Positions 38,459-46,442 of a stretch of DNA of 64,000 nt are shown here, piece by piece. The translations under genes were made by a program, and so were the position numbers. The notes below the pieces were generated by a model, which saw only the letters and a list, made by a program, of their open reading frames with translations, made no database searches and was not told the origin of the DNA. How positions within the stretch are numbered: the first letter of the stretch is position 1; each line of letters opens with the position of its first letter. The DNA is from Microvirga sp052114605 (GTDB lineage Bacteria; Pseudomonadota; Alphaproteobacteria; Rhizobiales; Beijerinckiaceae). Where the stretch lies: assembly GCF_052114605.1 (NCBI RefSeq), contig NZ_JBFRFB010000008.1, positions 62,001 through 126,000 of the forward strand, in the 5' to 3' direction.

Positions 38459-39330
38459 CCGCTACCGCCGTCGTCACCGAGGATCTCGCGCTTCCGAAAA
38501 AGCGCAGCCGCGTCCTCACAAAGTTCCTGAAGAACAAGAGCGCCGTGGTCGGAGGCCTCATCGTCCTGTTCTTCATTCTGGCTGCCATCATCGGGCCGTA
38601 TCTCGCATCCTACGATCCGATCAAGCCGAGTTTCACCAGCATTCGAAAGGCGCCCTCGGCCCTGTTCTGGTTCGGCACGGACGAACTCGGCCGCGATGTC
38701 TTCTCGCGCATGCTCTGGGGCGCGCGGGCCTCCATCATGGCGGGTGTCGTCTCGGTCTTCATCGCCATCGTTCTCGGTGTGCCCTTCGGCCTTATATCGG
38801 GTTATTTCGGCGGCTGGACCGATGCCGCGATTTCGCGCGCCACGGATGCCATGCTGGCGATTCCGTTCCTGATCTTCGCCATTGCGCTTGCGGCCTTCCT
38901 GGGCCCCAGCCTCACGAACGCGATGATCGCCATCGGCCTCTCGGCCATGCCGATCTTCATCCGCCTCACGCGCGGGCAGGTGCTCACCGTGAAGGCGGAG
39001 GATTACGTGGAGGGCGCGCGCGCCATCGGGCTTCCCGATTTCTGGATCATCGTGCGCTATATCCTGCCGAATGTGCTGCCGCCCATCCTCGTGCAGGGCA
39101 CGCTCACCGTCGCGACCGCCATCATCGCCGAGGCGAGCCTCTCATTCCTCGGCCTAGGTCAGCAGCCGCCCAACCCGTCCTGGGGCTCCATGCTCAATAC
39201 CGCCAAGAACTTCATGGATCAGGCGCCCTGGATGTCGATCTTCCCCGGTTCCGCGATCTTCCTGATCGTGCTCGGCTTCAACCTTCTCGGCGATGGTCTG
39301 CGCGATGCGCTCGACCCTCGCGAACAGTAA
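38455..39330 (+). CDS. Peptide/glutathione ABC transporter permease (DppC/GsiD type)
   Basis: A 291-residue inner-membrane protein. The N-terminal helix AVVGGLIVLFFILAAIIGPYL and the motif FGTDELGRDVFSRMLWGAR are diagnostic of DppC. The EAA loop reads YVEGARAIGLPDFWIIVRYILP. ATG 38455 overlaps the DppB-type stop by ATGA. It completes the transporter. Confidence 0.93.
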   Translation: MTATAVVTEDLALPKKRSRVLTKFLKNKSAVVGGLIVLFFILAAIIGPYLASYDPIKPSFTSIRKAPSALFWFGTDELGRDVFSRMLWGARASIMAGVVSVFIAIVLGVPFGLISGYFGGWTDAAISRATDAMLAIPFLIFAIALAAFLGPSLTNAMIAIGLSAMPIFIRLTRGQVLTVKAEDYVEGARAIGLPDFWIIVRYILPNVLPPILVQGTLTVATAIIAEASLSFLGLGQQPPNPSWGSMLNTAKNFMDQAPWMSIFPGSAIFLIVLGFNLLGDGLRDALDPREQ

Positions 39331-39355
39331 GTAACGCCAACTTCGGAAAAATCAT

Positions 39356-41149
39356 ATGTTCACGACCCGGCCTGAGATTCTCGGTACATTCGGCATCGTC
39401 ACCTCGACTCACTGGCTGGCATCCGCCGCCGGCATGGCGATGCTGGAGAAAGGCGGCAACGCCTTCGATGCCTGCGTTGCATCCGGCTTCGTGCTGCAGG
39501 TGGTCGAGCCGCATCTCGTCGGCCCGTCCGGCGAAGTGCCGGCTGTGTTCTATTCGGCAAAGACCAAGAAGGTGGAAGTGCTCTGCGGCCAGGGCACCGC
39601 GCCGAAGGGCGCAACCATTGCGCATTACAAGAACGAAGGCCTCAAGCTCATCCCCGGCAACGGTCTGCTGGCGACCGTCATCCCCGGCGCGTTCGATGCC
39701 TGGATGCTCCTGCTGCGCGACCATGGCATGCTGTCCCTGCGCGACGTGCTGGAGCCCGCCATCTATTATGCCGAGCAGGGCCACCCGCTGCTGCCGCGCG
39801 TGTCCAACACCATCAATGATCTGAAGGACTTCTTCAAAACGGAATGGCCCACATCCGCTGCCGTGTTCCTGCCCGGTGGCGAGGCGCCGAAACCGAAGGC
39901 TCTCTTCCGCAATCCGCAACTTGCCGATACCTGGAAACGCATTATCCGCGAAGCCGAGGCGAAGGGCTCCAACCGCGAGGCGCAGATCGAAGCCGCGCGC
40001 AGCGTTTTCTACAAGGGCTTCGTGGCGGAGGCTATCGATGCCTTCGTGCGCAAGACCGAAGTGATGGACCAAAGCGGGACACGCCATCGCGGCGTGCTCA
40101 CCGGCGACGACATGGCGGGCTGGTCCGCCAGCTACGACGTGCCGCAGACTTACGAGTATCACAACTACCGGGTCAACAAGATCAGGCCCTGGGGGCAGGG
40201 ACCCGTGTTCCTGCAGACCCTCGCGCTGTTGAAAGGATTCGACCTTGCCAAGATGGGGCCGACCAGTGGCGAATTCATTCATACGCTGACGGAAGCCATG
40301 AAGCTCGCTTTCGCCGATCGCGAGGCCTATTATGGCGATCCGAATTTTGTCGACGTGCCGATGGAGACTCTTCTCTCTGACGCCTACAACAACGAACGCC
40401 GCAAGCTGATGACGGATAAGGCATCCCGCGAGCTGCGTCCCGGCACGGTGCCCGGTTATGAATCGCAGGTCGAGCGCACGCTTGCGGCCTTGCGCGATCT
40501 CTCCACCACGGACCGCAAGGTCTCGGGAGGCGAGCCGACGCTCGCCTCCATGCGCTCGTCGCGACGCGGCGACACTGTGCATATCGACGTCGTCGACCGC
40601 TTCGGCAACATGATCGCCGCGATGCCTTCAGGCGGCTGGCTGCAATCCTCGCCCGTCATTCCGGAACTCGGCTTCATGCTCAACTCGCGGGCCCAGATGT
40701 TCTGGCTGGAAGAAGGACTTCCGGCGAGCCTGGAACCCGGCAAACGCCCGCGCACCACGCTCACGCCGACGCTCGCGGAGAAGGACGGCGAGCCCTACAT
40801 GGTCTTCGGTTCGCCCGGCGGCGACCAGCAGGAGCAGTGGCAGTTACTCCTGTTCCTGCGCCATGCCCATCATGGGCTCAATCTGCAGGAAGCAATCGAC
40901 CTGCCGATGTCGCATACGGCGCATTTCCCATCCTCCTTCTATCCGCGCGAGCAGAAGCCCGGCCATCTCATGGCCGAGGTGAGCTTCGGCGAGGAGGTTC
41001 TCGGTGATCTGCGCGCACGCGGTCACGACGTCGAGGTTGCTCCTGAGTGGACCGTCGGCCGCCTCGTGGCCGCGAGCCGCGATAAGGACGGGCTTCTGCA
41101 CGGTGCTGCCACGCCACGCCTGATGCAGGCCTATGCGGTCGGCCGCTGA
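39356..41149 (+). CDS. Gamma-glutamyltransferase family protein (Ntn hydrolase)
   Basis: A 597-residue member of the gamma-glutamyltranspeptidase family, nearer the YwrD-like cytoplasmic type since there is no signal peptide. The probable self-cleavage site and nucleophile is Thr407 in GDTVHIDVVDRFGN, and the C-terminal GSPGGDQQ segment provides the oxyanion site. The enzyme would hydrolyse the gamma-glutamyl bond of imported glutathione or related compounds. It lies 25 bp after the permease genes on the same strand. The family also includes cephalosporin acylases, so the substrate rests on context. Confidence 0.88.
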   Translation: MFTTRPEILGTFGIVTSTHWLASAAGMAMLEKGGNAFDACVASGFVLQVVEPHLVGPSGEVPAVFYSAKTKKVEVLCGQGTAPKGATIAHYKNEGLKLIPGNGLLATVIPGAFDAWMLLLRDHGMLSLRDVLEPAIYYAEQGHPLLPRVSNTINDLKDFFKTEWPTSAAVFLPGGEAPKPKALFRNPQLADTWKRIIREAEAKGSNREAQIEAARSVFYKGFVAEAIDAFVRKTEVMDQSGTRHRGVLTGDDMAGWSASYDVPQTYEYHNYRVNKIRPWGQGPVFLQTLALLKGFDLAKMGPTSGEFIHTLTEAMKLAFADREAYYGDPNFVDVPMETLLSDAYNNERRKLMTDKASRELRPGTVPGYESQVERTLAALRDLSTTDRKVSGGEPTLASMRSSRRGDTVHIDVVDRFGNMIAAMPSGGWLQSSPVIPELGFMLNSRAQMFWLEEGLPASLEPGKRPRTTLTPTLAEKDGEPYMVFGSPGGDQQEQWQLLLFLRHAHHGLNLQEAIDLPMSHTAHFPSSFYPREQKPGHLMAEVSFGEEVLGDLRARGHDVEVAPEWTVGRLVAASRDKDGLLHGAATPRLMQAYAVGR

Positions 41150-41161
41150 GGGGACTTTATC

Positions 41162-41875
41162 GTGACCTGGTCGATCATCGCCAAGGATCCTGAGAGCGGC
41201 GCCTTCGGCGTCGCCGTCACCACGAAATTCTTCGCAGTCGGGGCGCTTTGCCCCTACGGCGCCGCACAGGTGGGCGCGCTGGCGACGCAGGCCTTCGTCA
41301 ATCCGCTTTACGGTCACGATGGCCTGCGCTTGCTGGCGGAAGGGAGAAGCGCCGAAGAGATCGTGGCAATTCTCACGGCTGCCGATCCCGGACGGGATGT
41401 GCGCCAACTCCATGTCATCGACCGTGAGGGGCGCACAGTCGCCCATACCGGTCGGGAATGTGTGGACTGGTGCGGGCATCTCGCGGAGGACGGAGTCTCG
41501 GTTGCCGGCAATATGCTCGCAGGCCCGGCCGTCATCGAGGCGACGCTGGAGGCCTTCAGGCATCACGCGGATCTTCCCTTTGCGGAACGTCTCATGACGG
41601 CGCTCGATGCAGGGCAGGCGGAAGGCGGCGACAAGCGCGGCAAGCAATCGGCGGCCCTCAAGGTCTGGCGCACCGAGCTTTACCCCGCGCTGGACTTACG
41701 CGTGGACGATCATCTGGAGCCCCTGGAAGAGCTGCGCCGGCTCTACGGCGTCGCTCACGAGCGTTTCCTCGCCTTCATGGAAGCCATGGCCACCCGCACC
41801 AACCCCGCGGGAATAACGGATCGGACCTGGATCGATCAGAGAACGCGGGAAATCCAGGACGCGCGACATGGCTGA
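41162..41875 (+). CDS. DUF1028 family protein (Ntn-hydrolase superfamily)
   Basis: A 237-residue protein. TWSIIAKDPESGAFGVAVTTKFFAVG at the N-terminus (shortened: TWSIIAKDPESGAFGVAVTT) and GVSVAGNMLAG around residue 115 are the hallmarks of DUF1028, predicted Ntn hydrolases often found beside peptide transporters and peptidases. The start is GTG 41162, 12 bp after the Ggt stop. It is likely a second amide-bond hydrolase in the pathway; activity is not established. Confidence 0.87.
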   Translation: MTWSIIAKDPESGAFGVAVTTKFFAVGALCPYGAAQVGALATQAFVNPLYGHDGLRLLAEGRSAEEIVAILTAADPGRDVRQLHVIDREGRTVAHTGRECVDWCGHLAEDGVSVAGNMLAGPAVIEATLEAFRHHADLPFAERLMTALDAGQAEGGDKRGKQSAALKVWRTELYPALDLRVDDHLEPLEELRRLYGVAHERFLAFMEAMATRTNPAGITDRTWIDQRTREIQDARHG

Positions 41876-41915
41876 GAGGAGAGAGGGAGCGGAGCCGAAG
41901 GGCGCTGGCTGAGAT

Positions 41916-41940
41916 CCTGAAATGGAGAGGCGATTTCAGG
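41916..41940 (+). terminator. Hairpin at the end of the gamma-glutamyl peptide operon
   Basis: CCTGAAAT and ATTTCAGG form an 8-bp stem 40 bp after the DUF1028 stop, followed shortly by AATTTT. It lies just before the convergent tRNA-Ala gene. Confidence 0.5.
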
Positions 41941-41952
41941 TCGAAGGAATTT

Positions 41953-42028
41953 TGGTGGAGCTGAGGGGAATCGAACCCCTGACCTCTGCAGTGCGATTGC
42001 AGCGCTCTCCCATCTGAGCTACAGCCCC
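41953..42028 (-). tRNA. tRNA-Ala (anticodon CGC)
   Basis: Read on the minus strand: acceptor GGGGCTG pairs with CAGCTCC (one G-U), the anticodon stem CTGCA/TGCAG encloses the loop ATCGCAC with CGC, the T-arm is GGGGTTCGATTCCCC, and CCA is encoded. It is transcribed towards the end of the peptide-uptake operon. Confidence 0.95.
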
Positions 42029-42207
42029 GGTCGCTTTTTCAAGACCAAGCGGGCCGATTTAGGCCTCCCGGCTTCTCTCTGTCAATCGCTCAGGGCCGAG
42101 GGAGGGGGGAGCGTTTTGGAGGGTTGGGCCGGTTTTCGGGTCGGATGGGTTGTTCAGCTCCGCTTGGAAGGTTACATGAGCAACGCCCGATCCTGACAGG
42201 TTTCCCC

Positions 42208-42498
42208 ATGCGCGCTCTGCTTGAAGTTATTCTGATCGCCCTGCAGCTCTATACATACGTCATCGTCGCCTCGGCGATCTTGAGCTGGCTCATAGCTTTC
42301 AATGTGGTCAATACCCGCAGCGAGCTGGTCCGCTCGATCTGGAAGTTCCTGGATGCCCTGACCGAGCCGGTGCTGCGGCCGATCCGTAACATCATGCCGA
42401 ATCTTGGCGGGGTCGATATCTCGCCTGTGATCCTGATCCTGCTCATCATCTTCATCCAGAAGCTGATCGTCGATTACCTGATCCCGGTTTCCTTCTAA
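42208..42498 (+). CDS. YggT family membrane protein
   Basis: A 96-residue protein with two long hydrophobic stretches (about 5-30 and 68-92) and the YggT pattern LSWLIAFNVVNTRS...LTEPVLRPIRNIMPNLGGVDISPVI. ATG 42208 fits the family start. YggT proteins are linked to osmotic stress and cell-shape functions, although the mechanism is unclear. It heads a likely operon with a DUF167 gene and folD. Confidence 0.9.
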   Translation: MRALLEVILIALQLYTYVIVASAILSWLIAFNVVNTRSELVRSIWKFLDALTEPVLRPIRNIMPNLGGVDISPVILILLIIFIQKLIVDYLIPVSF

Positions 42499-42509
42499 GA
42501 GGGATAGGC

Positions 42510-42830
42510 ATGACACCCTGGTGCATTCGTCCTGACGGGCTCGAGTTGCGCGTGCGGGTGACGCCCAGGGGCGGGCGGGACGCCATCGACGGGGTGGATG
42601 CCCTGTCGGATGGCCAGCCGGTTCTGAAGGTTCGCGTGCGGGCCGCGCCTGAGGATGGGGCGGCCAACGAGGGGGTGAGGCGGCTTCTCGCCAAGGCGCT
42701 GAAGCGCCCGGCGTCCGCTGTCACCCTCGAAGCCGGCGCGACCGCCCGCTTGAAGACATTTCTGATTACCGGCGAAACTGACGCCCTCGCCAAAGACATC
42801 GCCGTTCTGACAGGACAAGCGCAGCCATGA
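42510..42830 (+). CDS. DUF167 (YggU) family protein
   Basis: A 106-residue soluble protein with LRVRVTPRGGRDAIDGV and the family motif VRVRAAPEDGAANEGVRRLLAKAL. DUF167 and YggT genes are commonly adjacent. It starts 11 bp after the YggT gene and overlaps folD by four bases (ATGA). Its function is unknown. Confidence 0.92.
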   Translation: MTPWCIRPDGLELRVRVTPRGGRDAIDGVDALSDGQPVLKVRVRAAPEDGAANEGVRRLLAKALKRPASAVTLEAGATARLKTFLITGETDALAKDIAVLTGQAQP

Positions 42831-43729
42831 CCGCCACGATCATCGACGGAAAAGCCTATGCCGAGGGCCTGCGTGCCCGTATCGCGAAAGCGGTTCGGGA
42901 ATTGTCCGGCAAAGGCTTCACGCCGGGGCTCGCGGTAGTCATCGTCGGCGAGGATCCGGCAAGCCAGCTCTATGTGAAGAACAAGGCCCGCCAGACGGTG
43001 GAGGTCGGCATGCACTCCTTCGAGCATGTGCTGCCCGCCTCGACAAGCGAGGCGGAGCTTCTGGCGCTCGTGGGAACGCTCAATGCGGACCCGGCGGTGG
43101 ACGGCATTCTCGTGCAGCTGCCTCTCCCTAAGCAGATCGACGCGCAGAAGGTGATCGAGGCCATCGATCCGGCGAAGGACGTGGACGGCTTCCACCCCAT
43201 CAACGCGGGCAAGCTCATGACCGGCGTTCCCGGCCTCGTCTCCTGCACGCCTTTGGGTTGCCTGCTGCTCGTTCAATCCGTGCGCCGGGATCTGGCGGGG
43301 CTCAATGCCGTGGTGGTGGGCCGTTCCAACATCGTTGGCAAGCCGATGGCGCAGCTCCTGATCGCGCAGAGCTGCACAGTCACGGTGGCGCATTCCAAGA
43401 CGAAGGATCTCCCCCAGGTCTGCCGCGAGGCCGATATTCTGGTGGCTGCCGTCGGTCGTCCTGAAATGGTCAAGGGCAATTGGGTGAAGCCCGGCGCCAT
43501 CGTGATCGATGTGGGCATCAACCGCGTGCCGAATCCGGCAGCAGGCGAGGGCAAAACCAAGGTGGTCGGCGACGTAGCCTATGCGGAGGCAGCTGGGGTC
43601 GCCTCCGCGATCACGCCTGTTCCGGGCGGTGTCGGCCCCATGACCATCGCCTGCCTCTTACGCAACACGTTGGAAGCCGCATGCCTGCGCCGCGGCCTCC
43701 CGATGCCGGCAGTGGATTTCGCCGCCTAA
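42827..43729 (+). CDS. folD: Bifunctional methylenetetrahydrofolate dehydrogenase/cyclohydrolase
   Basis: A 300-residue enzyme interconverting 5,10-methylene-, methenyl- and 10-formyl-tetrahydrofolate using NADP. It has the substrate-site motif YVKNKARQTVEVGM (Lys in KxxxK-like region), the FolD signature PLPKQIDAQKVIEAIDPAKDVDGF (short form PLPKQ...KDVDGFHPIN), and NADP-binding VVVGRSNIVGKPMAQLL. The PGGVGPMT signature lies near the C-terminus. Its stop overlaps the convergent secreted-protein stop by four bases. Confidence 0.97.
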   Translation: MTATIIDGKAYAEGLRARIAKAVRELSGKGFTPGLAVVIVGEDPASQLYVKNKARQTVEVGMHSFEHVLPASTSEAELLALVGTLNADPAVDGILVQLPLPKQIDAQKVIEAIDPAKDVDGFHPINAGKLMTGVPGLVSCTPLGCLLLVQSVRRDLAGLNAVVVGRSNIVGKPMAQLLIAQSCTVTVAHSKTKDLPQVCREADILVAAVGRPEMVKGNWVKPGAIVIDVGINRVPNPAAGEGKTKVVGDVAYAEAAGVASAITPVPGGVGPMTIACLLRNTLEAACLRRGLPMPAVDFAA

Positions 43730-44388
43730 TTCGCCGCGAAGCAGTAGAACAGGCCCGCGCCGCCAGTGCTCTTGAGCGCATCCTGGCTGCATCCGCCGCG
43801 TGACGGATGTGAGGCGTTCCAGGATTTGGCCGGTGGCGACTCGTCCAGGCCTGTGCGGTCGTGGTGCCCCAACATGACGGTGCCGTCCGCGCCGCTCTTC
43901 GTCCAGTTACCGCAGGTTCGATCCTCGGCTCCTGCGAAGGCCGTGCCGTCGGCCTGCGATCCGGTGAGCATGTCATGCTCATTCGGGGTATCGCCCCGGC
44001 CTTTCACCGGCATGCCCTTCTCGGTCAGCGCGGTCTGCTTATTGAGGTTGTTGTTGGCGCCGTGCAGGTCGGCCACGTCCTTGGCGATCACGGCGCCTTT
44101 CGCGTTCTGCCACGGGCCTTGGCCGATGCGGTCCTTGGCGTTGACGGCATTAGCCCCTTGCGTCGAGAGATAGGCGCGCCACATCTTGCCACGAATGCCG
44201 GCGGCCTCGGCCAGATTCTGGCAATGCCGGTCAGCCCCATCGAGGCCACCGAGATCCGCACCCTTGCCGGAGCCGACGCTGGTGACGAAGAAGCTCGTAT
44301 CGGCGCTTTGTGCCTGTGCGCCTCCCATGGGCACCAGGGCGAGAAATCCGATGGTAGTAATAAGCGTTACGCTGTCCGTTCCACGCAT
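43726..44388 (-). CDS. Secreted lectin/endostatin-like fold protein
   Basis: A 220-residue exported protein. The signal peptide is about 1-26 (ending GGAQAQ). The mature part begins FFVTSVGSGKGADLGGLDGADRHCQ and carries four further conserved-looking cysteine positions, with W/C patterns (CGNWTKS, WNASHPSRGGCSQ, GAGLFYCFA) that resemble C-type-lectin/endostatin folds. ATG 44388 is preceded by AGGAGG, a clear ribosome site. Proteins of this pattern occur in several alphaproteobacteria without a known role. It overlaps the folD stop by four bases in convergent orientation. Confidence 0.7.
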   Translation of the reverse strand: MRGTDSVTLITTIGFLALVPMGGAQAQSADTSFFVTSVGSGKGADLGGLDGADRHCQNLAEAAGIRGKMWRAYLSTQGANAVNAKDRIGQGPWQNAKGAVIAKDVADLHGANNNLNKQTALTEKGMPVKGRGDTPNEHDMLTGSQADGTAFAGAEDRTCGNWTKSGADGTVMLGHHDRTGLDESPPAKSWNASHPSRGGCSQDALKSTGGAGLFYCFAAN

Positions 44389-44513
44389 AGTTTTCCTCCT
44401 GTGAAAGACCTCACGACCGTCCTCGTTCAAGGAGACGGTTCAGGGGAGAAATCATTCCGTCCTCACGGCGTTTTGAAGGCAACGTTACAGGGGAGCTGCT
44501 TTTTCCGCTGATC

Positions 44514-45401
44514 TCAGGGGCGTTCCCGCAAATGCTCCACCAGCTGCCGCGCCGAGGGCGGGAGGTCCTTGAGGGAGCGGATGCACAAAGTCAGGTCGCG
44601 AGCGGCCCAGGAATCGTCGAGATCGACGATGCCGATCGCTGTGGTGCGAGCGGCGCGCTGGGCGGTGGTTTCGGGCACGATGCCTAAGCCCACGCCGGCC
44701 TCCACCATGCGGCAGACGGCATCGAAGCTGCGGAGCTGAACGCGCAAGCGGATCGGCTTGCCGATGCGGGCCGCCTTGCCGGCAAGGAAGCGCTGGAGGG
44801 CGCTGGCGCGGTCGAGGCCGACGAAATCGTGGTCGACCACTTCGGCGAAGGAAATGCTGGCGCGGGAGGCGAGGGGGTGTCCGTTCGGCACCACGAGCAC
44901 GAACCGGTCGCTGCGGAAGGGATAGGTTTCGAGCCGGCCCGTATCGACGGTGCCCGCCACGATGCCGAAATCGCCGACACCTTCAGCGACGAGGCCGACG
45001 ATCTCGTCGCTCAGGCGCTCCTCGAGGTCTATGGAGACCTGCGGATGCTTGGCCAGAAACGCGCTCAGCGCCTCGGGCAGGAACTCGGTGAGGGCATTGG
45101 TATTGGAGAGGATTCGGATCTGGCCCGCCAGGCCGCCGGTGAAGGAGCCTAGATCCTCCCGCAGACGTTCGGCCTGGGCGAGCAGGGTTCGTGCGTGCTG
45201 GAGCAGAGTGCGCCCGGCGGGAGTCGGCACCACGCCTTGGCGATTGCGCAGGAGAAGGGGCGCGCCGAGCGACTTCTCCATGTTGCGGATGCGGGTGCTG
45301 GCTGCGGCGAGCGCCAGATTGGCCCGCTCGGCCCCATGGGTGATGCTGCCCGCCTCGACCACATGGCGGAAGAGACTGAGATCGGTCAGGTCGAATAACA
45401 T
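44514..45401 (-). CDS. LysR-family transcriptional regulator
   Basis: A 295-residue regulator. The N-terminal winged helix (about 1-62) contains AGSITHGAERANLALAAAST, the recognition-helix region. The C-terminal type 2 periplasmic-binding-fold effector domain covers about 90-290. It is divergent from sdhCDAB, with 202 bp between start codons. Two 17-bp dyads in that gap, one 8 bp from its own start, have the T-N11-A form of LysR boxes. Control of itself and of the sdh operon is therefore plausible; the co-inducer is unknown. Confidence 0.9.
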   Translation of the reverse strand: MLFDLTDLSLFRHVVEAGSITHGAERANLALAAASTRIRNMEKSLGAPLLLRNRQGVVPTPAGRTLLQHARTLLAQAERLREDLGSFTGGLAGQIRILSNTNALTEFLPEALSAFLAKHPQVSIDLEERLSDEIVGLVAEGVGDFGIVAGTVDTGRLETYPFRSDRFVLVVPNGHPLASRASISFAEVVDHDFVGLDRASALQRFLAGKAARIGKPIRLRVQLRSFDAVCRMVEAGVGLGIVPETTAQRAARTTAIGIVDLDDSWAARDLTLCIRSLKDLPPSARQLVEHLRERP

Positions 45402-45408
45402 AAGCTTT

Positions 45409-45425
45409 CTTCGTCATTCGCGAAG
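45409..45425. promoter_or_regulatory. LysR-type box 1 (17-bp dyad)
   Basis: CTTCG-TCATTCG-CGAAG is a perfect 5-bp-arm dyad that includes TCG-N7-CGA (T-N11-A). It lies 8 bp upstream of the LysR start codon, a position suited to autorepression. Confidence 0.65.
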
Positions 45426-45473
45426 GTAGATAAGAGTAATTAAAAATTGTGCCTTGAGAAGGGGTGGGGCACA

Positions 45474-45490
45474 CTTCGCAAATGACGAAG
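45474..45490. promoter_or_regulatory. LysR-type box 2 (17-bp dyad)
   Basis: CTTCG-CAAATGA-CGAAG has the same arms as box 1 and is also its inverted copy with one mismatch in 17 bases. It lies 113 bp upstream of the sdhC start, a typical activator position. Confidence 0.65.
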
Positions 45491-45603
45491 TATGCCGTTT
45501 GTCACAAACTTGGGCAGAAGGCGCATTGCGGTGTCCCCGCGCTTCCGTTACGAACCATTCCAAACTACGGGCGACGTTACGTCGCCGATCAGGAGTGATT
45601 GCC

Positions 45604-45999
45604 ATGGCTGAGGCGAAGCTGGCCCCGAGGCCCCTGTCCCCACATCTTCAAGTCTATCGCTGGAGCTGGACGATGGCGATGTCCATCGTCCATCGCATCA
45701 CGGGATCGGCTCTTTATTTCGGCATCGCGCTTTTTGCGATCTGGCTTGTCGCCCTGGCCTCCGGCCCCTCGGCATTTGACGCCGTGCAATGGTTCTTCGG
45801 TTCGCCCATCGGCTACTTGATCCTCTTCGGCTATACCTGGGCTCTCATGCACCACATGCTCGGCGGCGTGCGCCATCTCGTGTGGGATTTCGGCTACGGC
45901 ATGGAACCGGCCCAGCGCATCAACATGGCCCGCTTCACCCTCGTCGGCTCCATTGTGCTCACCCTTGCGATCTGGGTGATCGCCTTCCTCGCGTTCTAA
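45604..45999 (+). CDS. sdhC: Succinate dehydrogenase cytochrome b556 subunit
   Basis: A 131-residue membrane anchor of complex II with three helices. RPLSPHLQVYRW and SIVHRITGSAL (quinone-site Ser/Arg) are present, and heme-ligand histidines lie at 83-84 (LMHHMLGGVRHL). AGGAG precedes ATG 45604; the longer frame upstream is not coding. It starts the sdh operon, which lies opposite the LysR gene. Confidence 0.95.
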   Translation: MAEAKLAPRPLSPHLQVYRWSWTMAMSIVHRITGSALYFGIALFAIWLVALASGPSAFDAVQWFFGSPIGYLILFGYTWALMHHMLGGVRHLVWDFGYGMEPAQRINMARFTLVGSIVLTLAIWVIAFLAF

Positions 46000-46011
46000 G
46001 GAGACGGACAC

Positions 46012-46431
46012 ATGGCCGACAACAGGGCTGATACCCGCGTTTCCATGCGCACCCCGCTTGCCCGTGTGAAGGGCCTTGGCGCAGCCGGTCACGGCGTCGA
46101 GCATTGGTGGATGCACCGCGTCACGGCGGTGGCGAACGTTCCGCTCATCATCGCTTTCGTGATCATCGTTGCGGCGCTGGCAAGCTCGCCGTCCTATCAG
46201 GAAGCGATCGCCGTCATCTCGCATCCGCTCATCGCGATCATCCTGATCCTCGCGGTGATCTCGGTAGCGAACCATATGCGGCTCGGCATGCAGATCGTGA
46301 TCGACGATTATGTCCACGACAAGGGTCTCAAGATCGTCGCCACGATCGCCAACAATTTCTATGCCTCGATCATCGGAGTGGCCTGCCTCTACGCCATTCT
46401 CAAGGTCAGCCTCGGCCGCATTCTGGTTTAA
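46012..46431 (+). CDS. sdhD: Succinate dehydrogenase hydrophobic membrane anchor subunit
   Basis: A 139-residue three-helix protein with the family segment GVEHWWMHRVTAVAN and VANHMRLGMQIVIDDYVHD, carrying the conserved His and Asp/Tyr of the quinone pocket. It begins 12 bp after sdhC. Confidence 0.94.
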   Translation: MADNRADTRVSMRTPLARVKGLGAAGHGVEHWWMHRVTAVANVPLIIAFVIIVAALASSPSYQEAIAVISHPLIAIILILAVISVANHMRLGMQIVIDDYVHDKGLKIVATIANNFYASIIGVACLYAILKVSLGRILV

Positions 46432-46442
46432 GGAATTCTCTC

